DNA of 64,000 bases from Taiwanofungus camphoratus (taxonomy: Eukaryota; Basidiomycota; Agaricomycetes; Polyporales; Taiwanofungaceae). The translations under genes and the position numbers were made by a program. Of the stretch, positions 21,601-30,179 are shown in pieces. How positions within the stretch are numbered: position 1 is the first letter of the stretch; each line of letters starts with the position of its first letter. The notes below the pieces were generated by a model that was not told the DNA's origin, did not search any database, and saw only the letters and a program-made list of their open reading frames with translations. The stretch covers positions 1,488,001 through 1,552,000 of the forward strand of contig CP021228.1 in assembly GCA_003999685.1 (NCBI GenBank), given 5' to 3'.

Positions 21601-22870
21601 GCGCTCTGTAGATATCTCCTCTGCCTTTCTAAATGGAGACCTTGATGAGGAGATCTATATGAAGCAACCAGAGGGCTTTCATGAAGGAGGATCTAGTCAT
21701 GTCTGTCGTCTCAGAAGACCCATCTATGGACTGAAGCAAGCCCCTCGTCAGTGGAATAAGAAACTCCGTGCTACTCTTGAAAGCATGAGCTTCAAATGTC
21801 TCTACTCTGACAGAAGTGTCTATCTGTATGTCAAGGATGATGTGCGCATCATTGTGCCAGTCTTTGTGGATGACATGACCATTGCCACCAAGTCTGTTGC
21901 TGCAGCTGACAATGTGGTCAAGCAGTTGTCCCAGCACTTTAAACTTCGGGATTTAGGGCCTACTACATTTCTATTGGGTATAGAGATCACCAGGGATCGC
22001 TCAGAGCGCTCATTGTCACTGTGTCAGCATCAGTACATTATAGACATGCTAGAGCGCTTCAATCTGTCAGACTGCAAGCCAGTCAAGACTCCCATGACAC
22101 CTGGTCTTGTACTCACAAAGGAGATGGGTGCCCAGTCTCAAGAGGACATTGAATTTATGCACAATGTTCCTTATCTCAGTGCTGTTGGTGCACTCATGTA
22201 CTTGGCCATCACCACTCGTCCTGACATCCAGTTTGCTGTGTCCTTCTTGGCACGCTTCAACTCCAATCCTGGACCTGCTCATTGGAATGCTGTAAAGCAT
22301 GTGTTTCGGTACTTGCAGGGCAGCAAAGATTTCAAGCTGACTTACAAACCTGACTCTGCACAGAAGATGTTTGTCACTTACTCAGATGCTGCTCATGCAG
22401 ATTGTAGAAACACTGGTCGGTCAACTGGAGGATATGTAGTCAAGGTTGGGACTGGGGCTGTCAGCTGGAGCAGTAAATTGCAGGGCATTGTCACACTCTC
22501 TACCACTGAAGCAGAGTACATTGCAGCTGTTGAGGCTGGCAAGGAGATTCTGTGGATGCGCAATATCCTTACTGAGTTTGGCTACACCATAGACATGCCC
22601 TCCACCCTCTATATTGATAATCAGTCATCTCTGAGTGTGACCAAGAATCCAGAACATCATGGACGAATGAAGCACTTGGATCTTCAATTCTATTGGCTCA
22701 GGGACACTGTAGAAACTGGCATTATTACTACTGAGTACATGCCCACCAAGCTTATGGTTGCTGATGTGTTGACCAAAGCACTCACAATACCTCAACTTGT
22801 GTGGTGCAGGCAGATGATGGGGGTGCATGGAGTAGTTGAGTCAGATGATGCCGCAACAGAATCTGCATAG
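18668..22870 (+). CDS. Copia-1 Gag-Pol polyprotein
   Basis: One open frame of about 1,400 residues from the ATG at 18668 (MSNSLPTFSKL). An in-frame ATG at 18596 would add 24 residues, but the later start matches the usual gag opening. Order: gag helical region (about residues 10-200), CCHC knuckle CEFCGIKGHTRDKC (about 220-233), protease DTGA (about 303-306), integrase with HHCC (about 435-485) and DDE core (GPLPVRTHSGY, DDKGGEY, NGVAERANR), then a long Pro/Ala-rich linker. RT follows (VDISSAFLNGDL, YGLKQAPRQW, FVDDM in the catalytic box), then RNase H (YSDAAHADC, STTEAEY). Integrase before RT defines the Ty1/copia order. No gag/pol frame change is present, so Gag and Pol would be made as one product. 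Confidence 0.93.
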   Translation: MSNSLPTFSKLNSSNYPTWKGEMMAALRSAGLWRIVSGTSKMPTASTPITPEETKAREDWELKVDKAAGWLYLMIEQDQRVHLDGISDDPVKIWAALADAHQQKRPGARFNAYDDLFSIRKHDNESLQMLMNRVNATMQGIQNLRPDKFTLDQLDEELTSMAMIRALPDEYSAFTSNLLLQNDLSKSKVQAAFITEENQRRHRSTVSSDQALSTTTTVNCEFCGIKGHTRDKCFAYQKAQKETKDRVQARKGHGKRYQANQAQDSTKTTDTAAVVTETAGNASLNSDPNPPLQLDANFNWNADTGATSHMTPHRHWLHNYKPLQIPIKLADNTIVYSAGVGSVVFKPVIKGREVRAVEFQRVLHVPRLRNNLLSCLYLTRKKGFQIHIYSDSMHFIYGGKSIFIASIDDNNAAYLDGVTEASLEHAQLSATLPLDLNLWHRRLAHHSYADVQKMIKEDLVTGLVLESKQQPDPICEPCLAGKMHANPFPSSLQHATQPLELIHSDIHGPLPVRTHSGYRYWITFIDDYTRFRVVLLLKEKSEAFDAFKRFKAYAENHLNVKIKALQDDKGGEYMSHAFIKYTDDAGIVRRHTTRNRPQQNGVAERANRVMQDDCSAMLAEAKLPLSFWGECLASMVHVWNRLPTSAVKGATPFELWFKRKPDVSHLRVWGCTAYVHIQKDQRSALGPHMQKCVFIGYPDGYKGWKFYNPTTKKTIISERADFDERYFPGLKHTSSIHPPAAAVAPESVPVPDFGGDNDPAPVDAAPVPNPLQVPVAPPPNAPTVAQSPSPSPAPSAPTASPDPAPETANDDRPIALRRTPRNVRPPTNWWVIREPTPAVKEESSEDELDVIDADADFVEVQFAGLSAGADPHTFKQAMSGPDAKHWYDAANQEIMALVGNHTWDIVELPPGKKVIGSGWVFKIKRNADGSIERYKGRVVAKGYSQRPGFDYTEVFAPTFRLASLRLILALAAIEDLELRSVDISSAFLNGDLDEEIYMKQPEGFHEGGSSHVCRLRRPIYGLKQAPRQWNKKLRATLESMSFKCLYSDRSVYLYVKDDVRIIVPVFVDDMTIATKSVAAADNVVKQLSQHFKLRDLGPTTFLLGIEITRDRSERSLSLCQHQYIIDMLERFNLSDCKPVKTPMTPGLVLTKEMGAQSQEDIEFMHNVPYLSAVGALMYLAITTRPDIQFAVSFLARFNSNPGPAHWNAVKHVFRYLQGSKDFKLTYKPDSAQKMFVTYSDAAHADCRNTGRSTGGYVVKVGTGAVSWSSKLQGIVTLSTTEAEYIAAVEAGKEILWMRNILTEFGYTIDMPSTLYIDNQSSLSVTKNPEHHGRMKHLDLQFYWLRDTVETGIITTEYMPTKLMVADVLTKALTIPQLVWCRQMMGVHGVVESDDAATESA

Positions 22871-22966
22871 TTGAGAGTCACGTGACCTTCAAAGTCCGCC
22901 TCGGCAGTTACCGAACAGGGCTGTCTTGACACATCACAGTCTTGCATCTCTTCTCAAACAACCATT

Positions 22967-23344
22967 ATGTTACCAACCAGCAGCATCGTCATCATTGCAC
23001 TGGTCTCAATAGGCTTTATTGCCTTTCTGGTCTTCTGCATCTGGACCACCTATAAAATCTCTTCTACCAACTCATCCTCTGTTCAAGACATTGAACTTCA
23101 GACCATGCCAAACGACCTTTACTCCACCTCATCACACATGGGCACCCCTATTCAATTTGCACGTGTTTTGGCAGCCATTCAGCTTGACAGTCAGCGTCGG
23201 TCATCTGCTGATGTAATCCAAGTCCCACCTGTGGCCTTCCATCGTGCACAAGCATCTGGGTCAGTCAGACGGTTTGAGGCAGAGGTTGATGAGTTGCTGG
23301 AAAGGATTAGTGTGATTGAGAAGGAAGGGGGGGACTGGAACTAA
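22967..23344 (+). CDS. Copia-1 3' ORF, small single-pass membrane protein
   Basis: 125 residues between the pol stop (22870) and the polypurine tract. An N-terminal hydrophobic segment (about residues 6-28, IVIIALVSIGFIAFLVFCIW) looks like a signal anchor or transmembrane helix. The middle is Ser/Gln-rich, and the C-terminal stretch (about 103-119, EVDELLERISVIEK) could form a coiled coil. I recognise no family. The position corresponds to the envelope slot of retroviruses and of some plant copia elements. Because the element is young, an open frame alone is weak evidence of selection. It is probably an element gene, though function is unknown. Confidence 0.6.
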   Translation: MLPTSSIVIIALVSIGFIAFLVFCIWTTYKISSTNSSSVQDIELQTMPNDLYSTSSHMGTPIQFARVLAAIQLDSQRRSSADVIQVPPVAFHRAQASGSVRRFEAEVDELLERISVIEKEGGDWN

Positions 23345-23404
23345 TAAATACTATGGACTTACGCCGTTTGTAATTGATTTTCAATTATTGTGACATGTCA
23401 GATC

Positions 23405-23413
23405 AGGGGGGTG
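23405..23413 (+). other. Copia-1 polypurine tract
   Basis: AGGGGGGTG immediately upstream of the 3' LTR, as expected for plus-strand priming. Confidence 0.7.
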
Positions 23414-23825
23414 TGTTGAAGTCTGACTTACATGTCAAAATATCGGACTAATGCACTGCATTGTAGTGCTGTGCTTAGTTACCTTAGATACCATCACTAC
23501 ACAGCATTACTATGGACACTGCCTCATCTTAGTTACAATCACTGTACAGCCTTGTTGATATCAATCTGCACAGCCATGCAGTGCACACAGCCTTAGTATC
23601 CTAGTTACTGTAGCACTGCATGGCCTTACTGTAGATGTATATAAACCCTAGAGTCCCAGTCCTGGATCCCCAGTGACTTACATTGGACTCTAGGTATGTC
23701 TTGTATATTTTCTTGTTAATATATTAGTGACTTACATTGGACTCTAGCTCTTCTGTCCCAGCAAGTCATCTCTGCTTGCATATATCTTGGAGTGTAACTC
23801 CTTGTGATATTGTCTGAACTTAACA
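23414..23825 (+). repeat. Copia-1 3' LTR (LTR-C)
   Basis: 412 bp, no difference from the 5' LTR found by eye. Confidence 0.9.
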
Positions 23826-23932
23826 ATGTCACCAGTATAGAGAATGAAGACATCATCTTCAGACATATCTGGCTCAAACTCAAGAATCCCAGTATTGGCT
23901 GAAAGGGGGGTCATATGGAACTGAAGCATCAC

Positions 23933-25686
23933 TGATAAGTCCTATAGTCTTCTGGGCTTTAAATTACAATTTTAGGAGCTTTCTAATCCCCTCACAGACC
24001 ATCCTATGACCATTCTACAGCCTACGACAGGTGGGATAGGTCCCTATGACACTCCTAACACCTACTTTGCCTCCTAAACCCTTCTAACACCCTATGAAGT
24101 TCTGCGAAGTTGCATGAGGTGCTACGAAGCTTTGAACACTAGCTACAAAGTCCCTAACTCCTGCTAAGTCCACTATCGGACACTGCTGGCCCTCTTATAT
24201 TGTTCTATTGGATCCAAGTCCCAGCTACTATGTCATCCATCCTGGGTTTAGCTAGAAAGGCTTAGCTAAGTCTCTCCAATCCCTTGTGACTGCAGACACC
24301 TCCAATAGTCTCCAAAACAGTCCAAAGTGCCAAAGACTGGACTTAGGAAGCCTCGCACACCCCCTGGGTCTCGATCCTATGCCATAAGGTCCTTCTACAG
24401 TGTGTCCATATGATCCCCTACCTATTTAGGATGTCTTCTACCTCGATTTGGACAAGTCCCACTGGTAGAAACTTTGTACACCATTAGCCCACTATGACAG
24501 TTGATCATGGTGTGTGGCTGCTCTCTGATAGCCATCCCGCCCTCATGGGTGATCTTGGTCACCTTTCTACCATATATAGTTCCCCTGTTTCAGTTCCTAT
24601 TTAGTTCCTACCCTCCTCATGGTCACTTTGGAGTCCATGCGCATTAGTACACATTTCGGACTTGTAGGGACCACTTCATGCAAGAATAGTTCACCTCACC
24701 CTCTTCTATTCAGAGGTAGTTTACCATGTACGAGAGAGACCCCTCAGTGCATGCTTCCCCCTTTGGAATACAAGTTCCTCTGTAGCTCTGATCTCAGAGA
24801 AGTGCCACAAGTGCAGTTTTAAGAACAGTCCTAAGCCCCTAAAGTCTTCACCCTAGCTCCATTTCAGTGTCTCTAAACTACATCTATGCTCATGATATAT
24901 CTACGAACTATGCCTATGCCCCTCAAACTATACACTACGATCCACAAAGTCGATGTGATTTCACATCCTTCAGTACAACCTATAGCACCTATCTGGTGGG
25001 CCTCTGCCTGAGTTATACCCAAAGGCTCATGTTGCATCATCACTATGTCCTACAATATCACTGCAATCTTCCTATAGCCCCTAATTCAGATTACATCACA
25101 CCTCCTATGCTCCTTGAACTCCCCAACCTATGTCCTGAAGCTAGCAGATACTTTGGGGCATTTGGCGACCTTGTTCTCCCCTACAAACTCCTAGTATACA
25201 CTCCATGAACCATCTGACCTTTTCTATAGGTCCCCATGCCAGTTCAATCTCTTGTACTTTGCTCTACAAACTTCAAAGTGTTGACCTTCTTAGCTAACTT
25301 TAGCTAAAGACTTCGGAAAAGTTTAGCATCATTTGTCATCTACTTGGACCTCTATTCCATCAACCCATTGCCTCCTAACTCTTCGCAACCTATAAAGTCA
25401 GATAGCACATTTTAGCCAAAACTTCAAAGGACTTTGCAGATCTTCGAAGGACTTCACACACTTTGGAGGACCTTGCAAGGTCTTTGAGACCATCTAGCAT
25501 ATAGGAGCAAGATCCTGTCATGCAAGACCCTTGGTCTCTTACTCTCTCACTCACAAAAACAAGACATATATGTAGGTCTCCTAGTACCATACAGGTTGTG
25601 GCTCTCATTCTCACATCTCTATAGTTCACTCCACTGCTTCTTAGACACATTTCACTCCCTAGATCCCAGGGTCCTCTAGATTATCA
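23933..25686 (+). mobile_element. X repeat copy 1 (long LTR-like sequence)
   Basis: 1,754 bp bounded by TGATAAGTCC and TTATCA. It matches, in reverse, the X copy split by G2 and B at 38257-56599. There are many CTTCGAAG/CTTCGCA-type short repeats and no coding frame with a recognisable domain. Terminal TGAT/ATCA and its insertion in another element suggest a solo LTR of an element whose body is not in this window. The flanks do not give a clear target duplication. Orientation is arbitrary. Confidence 0.6.
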
Positions 25687-26330
25687 CTGTCTCCACTTAT
25701 GCCATGATTGTCACAATAATGTGCTCTGCCACAGTCCCTTGATCAAGCTGGTGTGATGCCAGACTTGAAGTGGCCACAGTAGACTGTGGGCCACTTACAT
25801 CATTAGTGGCGGAGCTATTGGACTGGAGTTGAACACAGGCCACATTAGTTTTGTGGCTGGGTCATATGTTTGTATTGTTCCCTTTTTGATGGACTCTATT
25901 GTTCTGTGGTGGAGCCCTTTGTTCTCACCAGCATAAATAGTCTGGAGTAGTCCCCATCTCTGTGGCTTACTTTGGACTCCAGGTATGTAGTAGAGTACAT
26001 TATTTGAATATATCTCTGTGGCTTACTTCAGACTTCAGCACTCTGTTGCTGTTCTCTGCATCTCATTTTGATAATGATAGTTATGCATTTTGGGCCACTG
26101 ACTTCTCTTATCTTATGCCATCTCTGGAGGACAGCCTAGCCATATCTGGAGGTCAGTGGTAGCAGTATATAGTAGATCCTTCTGTTGAGGGGAGCTCCTC
26201 AGTTCTATCCTCTTCATTCATCTATTCCAAGTGTACTATGCACTTAGTACCAAATATATGATTCTCTTTACTTGTTTTTTCGCAACTATATAGGGCTTGT
26301 AGTTGAAGATTGCTGTGACTTATCATCAGT
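25687..26330 (-). mobile_element. Y-type LTR fragment, reverse, with a solo LTR-E inside
   Basis: Sequence on either side of the LTR-E is the reverse of 5590-5640 and of 29955-30060 (CATAAGTGGAGA and GTCAGTGGCC motifs). It adjoins X copy 1 on the left and Copia-2 on the right. Confidence 0.45.
25709..26073 (+). mobile_element. Solo LTR-E (Copia-2 family)
   Basis: TGTCACAATAAT...CATTTTGATA, with perfect target duplication ATGAT (25704-25708 and 26074-26078). Confidence 0.9.
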
Positions 26331-26339
26331 GTCATTCCT

Positions 26340-27836
26340 CCTTATCCCTTTACTGCACATCACATTAAGCCTGCTGCAGCACTACCAGGATGCACCTCCA
26401 GTAACAGCCACAGTAGACTGTGGGCCACCTACTGCATCAATGGCAGAGTTATTAGACCAGAGTAGAGCATAGACCACATAAGTTTGTATTGTTCTCCTTT
26501 CAATGAATTCTATTGTTCTGTGGTGGAGTGCTTTCCCACTAGCATAAATAGAGTGCCCTGTAGTCTGGAGTAGCCCCCATCTCTGTGACTAACTTCAGAC
26601 TCTAGCATTTTGTTGCTATTCCCTGCATTCCATTTTGATAGGTTATGAGCCCTGTGCTATAGCAGTCTGCTTCACATACTACTAGCACATCACTGATGAT
26701 CTTTTTTGATTTTTGGGACACTGCTTTGTCCTCATACAACATCTTGTTCAAATCATCCCAAATCCTGTTCTAACCCATCCCTTTCTATCTGGGCTACAAA
26801 TGTCAAACTCGTTCTTCCCTTCATTTCCAAAGCTCAATGCATCAAACTACAAGTCCTGGGCTGGGGATATGACTGCCTGACTGCGTTCTGCAGGTCTATG
26901 GCATCTTGTTTCTGGGGCATACCCCAAACCTACCCCCAAGGATGTCAAAGCACCCACTGATGCTGAAGCCACAAAACTCGAAGCTTGGGAGGTGCAGGAG
27001 GCCAAGGCAGCTGGGTGGCTGTATTTGATGGTGGAAGTGGACCAAAAGGTGCATTTTTCTGGCATTGACAGTGACTCTGTCAAGATGTGGGCTACTCTCA
27101 AGGATGCCCACCAGTGCAAGCATCTGGCTGCCTGGGAATCACTTCTGTCCATCAGAAAAGGGAACTCTGACTCACTTCAGACTGTCATCAACCATGCTGA
27201 AGATGATGCCATGCAGCAATGCAAGAACCTGTGCGACCACTACACTTTGGAGGATCTGGACAAGGAGCTTACTGTTATGGCTGTGATCCTGGCCCTACCT
27301 AGAGAGGAGTTTGCTCTATTGCACTCTCAACTGCTCAATGGTGACCTCAAAAAGAAGATGATCATTTAGGCCCTTGAGGATGCCCAATGTCGCCATGAGT
27401 CCTCTATCACATCTCAAACTGCTCTGGGAAAAGGAAAGGCCAATACTGTGCAGTCCAAAACAGAAGAACATACTCATTTCAATTCACTGAGCCCTCCTCA
27501 CCCATTACACCACTTCAGCTTGATGCTGACTTCACCAGGAATGCAATCACAAGCCTCTGTGCATTTCTGCGAAGCTGGCAGACAACAATGTTGTCTACTC
27601 TGCTGGAGTTGGGTCAGTCATTTTCAGATCTAAAGTAAAGGGAGCATTTTTGTGGGCTGTGGAATTTTTGAGGGTCCTGCATGTGCCTGACCTGCACAGT
27701 AATCTTCTGTCATGTCTTCATCTTGCCCAGAATAAAGGATTCTCCATCAACAGCTCTTCAGATGCCTTTGCTTTCTACCAGGCTGGCACACTGTGCTTTG
27801 TGACACCAATAGATTCCAACAATGCTGCCTACTTGA
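26340..27836 (+). mobile_element. Copia-2 fossil: 5' LTR, primer site, gag and start of protease region
   Basis: A diverged LTR-E ends CATTTTGATA at 26640 and is followed by GGTTATGAGCCC (26641-26652), the half-tRNA-Met site. The gag region (about 26810-27370; AAGWLYLMVEVDQKVHFSGI is similar to copia-1) and a protease-integrase linker (about 27640-27836; SNLLSCLHLAQNKGF) follow. It is a broken relative of copia-1 with several breaks and lacks integrase, RT and the 3' LTR here. It ends at an LTR-C fragment. Confidence 0.75.
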
Positions 27837-28240
27837 TGTTAAAGTCTGACTTACATGTCAAAATATTGAACTAATGCACTGCATTGTAATGCTGTGCTTA
27901 GTTACCTTAGATACCATCACTACACAGCATTAAATGCAGACAATATATTAACAAGAAAATATACAAGACATATCTAGAGTCCAATGTAAGTCACTGGGGA
28001 TCCAGGACTGGGACTCTAGGGTTTATATACATCTACAGTAAGGCTATGCAGTGCTACAGTAACTAGAATACTAAGGCTATATAGAGGCAGTGTCCTTAAC
28101 AAGGCTGTACAGTGATTGTAACTAAGATGAGGCAGTGTCCATAGTAATGCTGTGTAGTGATGGTATCTAAGGTAACTAAGCACAGCATTACAATGCAGTG
28201 CATTAGTCCGATATTTTGACATGTAAGTCAGACTTCAACA
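27837..28240. mobile_element. Two LTR-C fragments in inverted arrangement
   Basis: A plus-sense LTR-C start (27837-27931, TGTTAAAGTC) is joined through a few bases to a minus-sense LTR-C part (about 27944-28240, ending GACTTCAACA). Together they form a partial inverted repeat. No target duplication is seen, so a rearrangement between copia-1-family LTRs is likely. Confidence 0.65.
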
Positions 28241-28870
28241 AGGCCCTTTTATTCTATTCTAAAACACCTCTAAATGCTCACAAAGTCTACAAAGTTGTAC
28301 AAAGTACCCCAAAGCTTCTAAACCCAGCTGTAAAGTCCCTAACTTGCACTATACCCTCTATCAGGCATTTCGGAGTCTCCTATGCTGTTCTATCTAGTCC
28401 AGGCCATTTATCCAATGTCATCTATTGGCTCTCTAACTTTATATCATCAGCTAAGTCTCTTTGCTCTCTGCTGTGGCTGTACACACCTCTAATAACCTCT
28501 AAAGTGGTCTAAAATTCTGAAGTCTAGACTTAGAAAGCCTCCTGCACTTTTGATTTTGTATCACAAAGTCTCAGTAGAACAAGCCCACATAACATCCTAC
28601 CCTTTTAGACTGCCTTTTACTCTGGTTCAGCAAAGTTCTGCTGATAGAACCTTTGAATGCCTTCAGCTTGCAATAATAGCTGATCACTACACATGCCCAT
28701 ATTTTGATAATCATTCTGATCTTATGTCAGGATTTAGGAGCCTTTCTACTGTATACAGTTCTTCCCTTTCATTTTCTAAGTAGTTTCTGTTCCCTTATGA
28801 TCACTTTGAAGTTCACATGCTTTTAGTACATATTTTAGACTTTTAGCTATCACTTCACATATGGTGACTG
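28241..28870 (+). mobile_element. X-like repeat fragment
   Basis: Resembles 23990-24640 of X copy 1 (for example TAAAGTCCCTAAC and GTTCTATC blocks), but diverged and truncated at both ends. No coding region. Confidence 0.45.
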
Positions 28871-29118
28871 ACTGTTTGGCTTATATCTCAGCAACCAGAT
28901 ATGCAATAGCTTCAAATGTTAAATCATTAGAAAGCCCTGCATCATAGCTTTTCAACGTAATGTCCATTAGAAAGAATGGACAAATATATGTGAAGTTATC
29001 TATCATTCTTTCAGAGAGTTCATTGCTGACATTTTGCAGATCAAGTATTGGCAGACATTGGCAGAACATCATGCTTGCTGGGCTTGTGCAAATTATGTGA
29101 TCTTAAAAGACGTTCAGC

Positions 29119-29542
29119 ATGGCACAAACAAGCAATAATATCCACACTTTCATCATCATGAAATCCCTTTCTACAGACATTATCAATCAAATTCTTTCTC
29201 TGCTTGATTTAGGTCAATTGTCTCACCAAATATCCAGCTCTATTGGTGTACATTATAGTACTATCACCACAATACGCTCTAAACTTTGTCCTACCCTTCT
29301 CAAGTCCTCTGGTGGCCGCCCAGCCAAGCTTTCCTCCACTGATATTTGTCATGCTATTTGCTTAATTAGCACTGGAAAGGCTGAAAGTGCTGTTCAAGTG
29401 TCTAAAACACTTCAGAATGTTAAGAACACACCCATATCCCCACAGATCATTTGTTGTTTTCTGAGAAAAACAGGTATGAAGGCTATGGTGAAGAAGAAAT
29501 GACCACTACTATCAAAGTGTCATCAGAAGGAGAGGTTGAACT
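29119..29542 (+). pseudogene. Tc1/mariner-type transposase, N-terminal part only
   Basis: Plain DNA-transposon remnant. An open frame of 127 residues starts at 29119; the in-frame Met at 29161 (MKSLSTDIINQIL) is a more likely start. It encodes a helix-turn-helix pair: LDLGQLSHQISSSIGVHYST, then a GGRPAKLSSTD linker and a second helical region ending RKTGMKAMVKKK. This is the DNA-binding half of Tc1/mariner transposases. The frame meets a TGA right after VKKK, although the next codons still read like family sequence (PLLSK), and the sequence is cut at 29543 by an LTR-C. The DDE catalytic domain is absent. No terminal inverted repeat can be identified because the right end is missing. The stretch 28871-29118 upstream may be its 5' flank. 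Confidence 0.7.
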
Positions 29543-29951
29543 TGTTGAAGTCTGACTTACATGTCAAAATATCGGACTAATGCACTGCATTGTAATGCTG
29601 TGCTTAGTTACCTTAGATACCATCACTACACAGCATTACTATGGACACTGCCTCATCTTAGTTACAATCACTGTACAGCCTTGTTGATGTCAATCTGCAC
29701 AGCCATGCAGTGCACACAGCCTTAGTATCCTAGTTACTGTAGCACTGCATAGCCTTACTGTAGATGTATATAAACCCTAGAGTCCCAGTCCTGGATCCCC
29801 AGTGACTTACATTGGACTCTAGGTATGTCTTGTATATTTTCTTGTTAATATATCAGTGACTTACATTGGACTCTAGCTCTTCTGTCCCAAGTCATCTCTG
29901 CTTGCATATATCTTGGAGTGTAACTCCTTGTGATATTGTCTGAATTCAATA
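29543..29951 (+). mobile_element. Solo LTR-C (copia-1 family)
   Basis: TGTTGAAGTC to a slightly altered end near 29951, about 409 bp. Very close to the copia-1 LTRs. No matching flanks were found (GAACT / CAGTC), so it may be a recombination product rather than a simple insertion. It truncates the Tc1 fragment on its left and abuts G3 on its right. Confidence 0.75.
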
Positions 29952-30179
29952 CAGTCCCCCAGAGACAGCATAAGATGAGAAGAGTCAGTGGCCTGAAAGA
30001 TGAGAAGAGTCAGTGGCCTGAAAGTATGTGACTACCATGGCATAAGCAGGGATGGTCAGTCTGGGTGAGTAACATACGGAAAGGGTGCTGCATGTCCATG
30101 GTGTGACAAACAAAGGAAAAGAAAAATGATTAAGTCTCTAGTTCTATCTGTCAGTAACACTACCCCCCTCTTCTCTCAG

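Larger units (their letters stand above)
17787..23825 (+). mobile_element. Copia-1, whole-looking Ty1/copia retrotransposon
   Basis: 6,039 bp. LTRs at 17787-18198 and 23414-23825 are both 412 bp and look identical by eye. Perfect target duplication ATGTC (17782-17786, 23826-23830). It has a half-tRNA primer site, one uninterrupted gag-pol frame, a small membrane-protein ORF after pol, and a polypurine tract at the 3' LTR. It looks whole and recent. It sits in the protease region of G1 copy 1b. Confidence 0.93.
6116..23932 (+). mobile_element. G1 copy 1b, Ty3/gypsy fossil, multiply interrupted
   Basis: Plus-strand G1 element. Its 5' LTR is in two pieces, 6116-6596 and 15220-15284, separated by insertion of copy 1a with target duplication CTTGC (6592-6596 and 15215-15219). 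Leader and the start of gag follow at 15285-15714, then two LTR-E copies around a reversed gag segment, then the protease region 17429-17786. Copia-1 sits there (TSD ATGTC), and the protease region resumes at 23831-23932 before an X repeat. RT, integrase and 3' LTR are not seen in this copy. It is CpG-poor, old and clearly broken (several breaks besides the insertions). Confidence 0.75.

Noticed and set aside
27838-28240. A second complete copia-1 LTR
   Set aside because: Only a plus-sense start and a minus-sense part are present; no single full-length LTR and no matching flanks.
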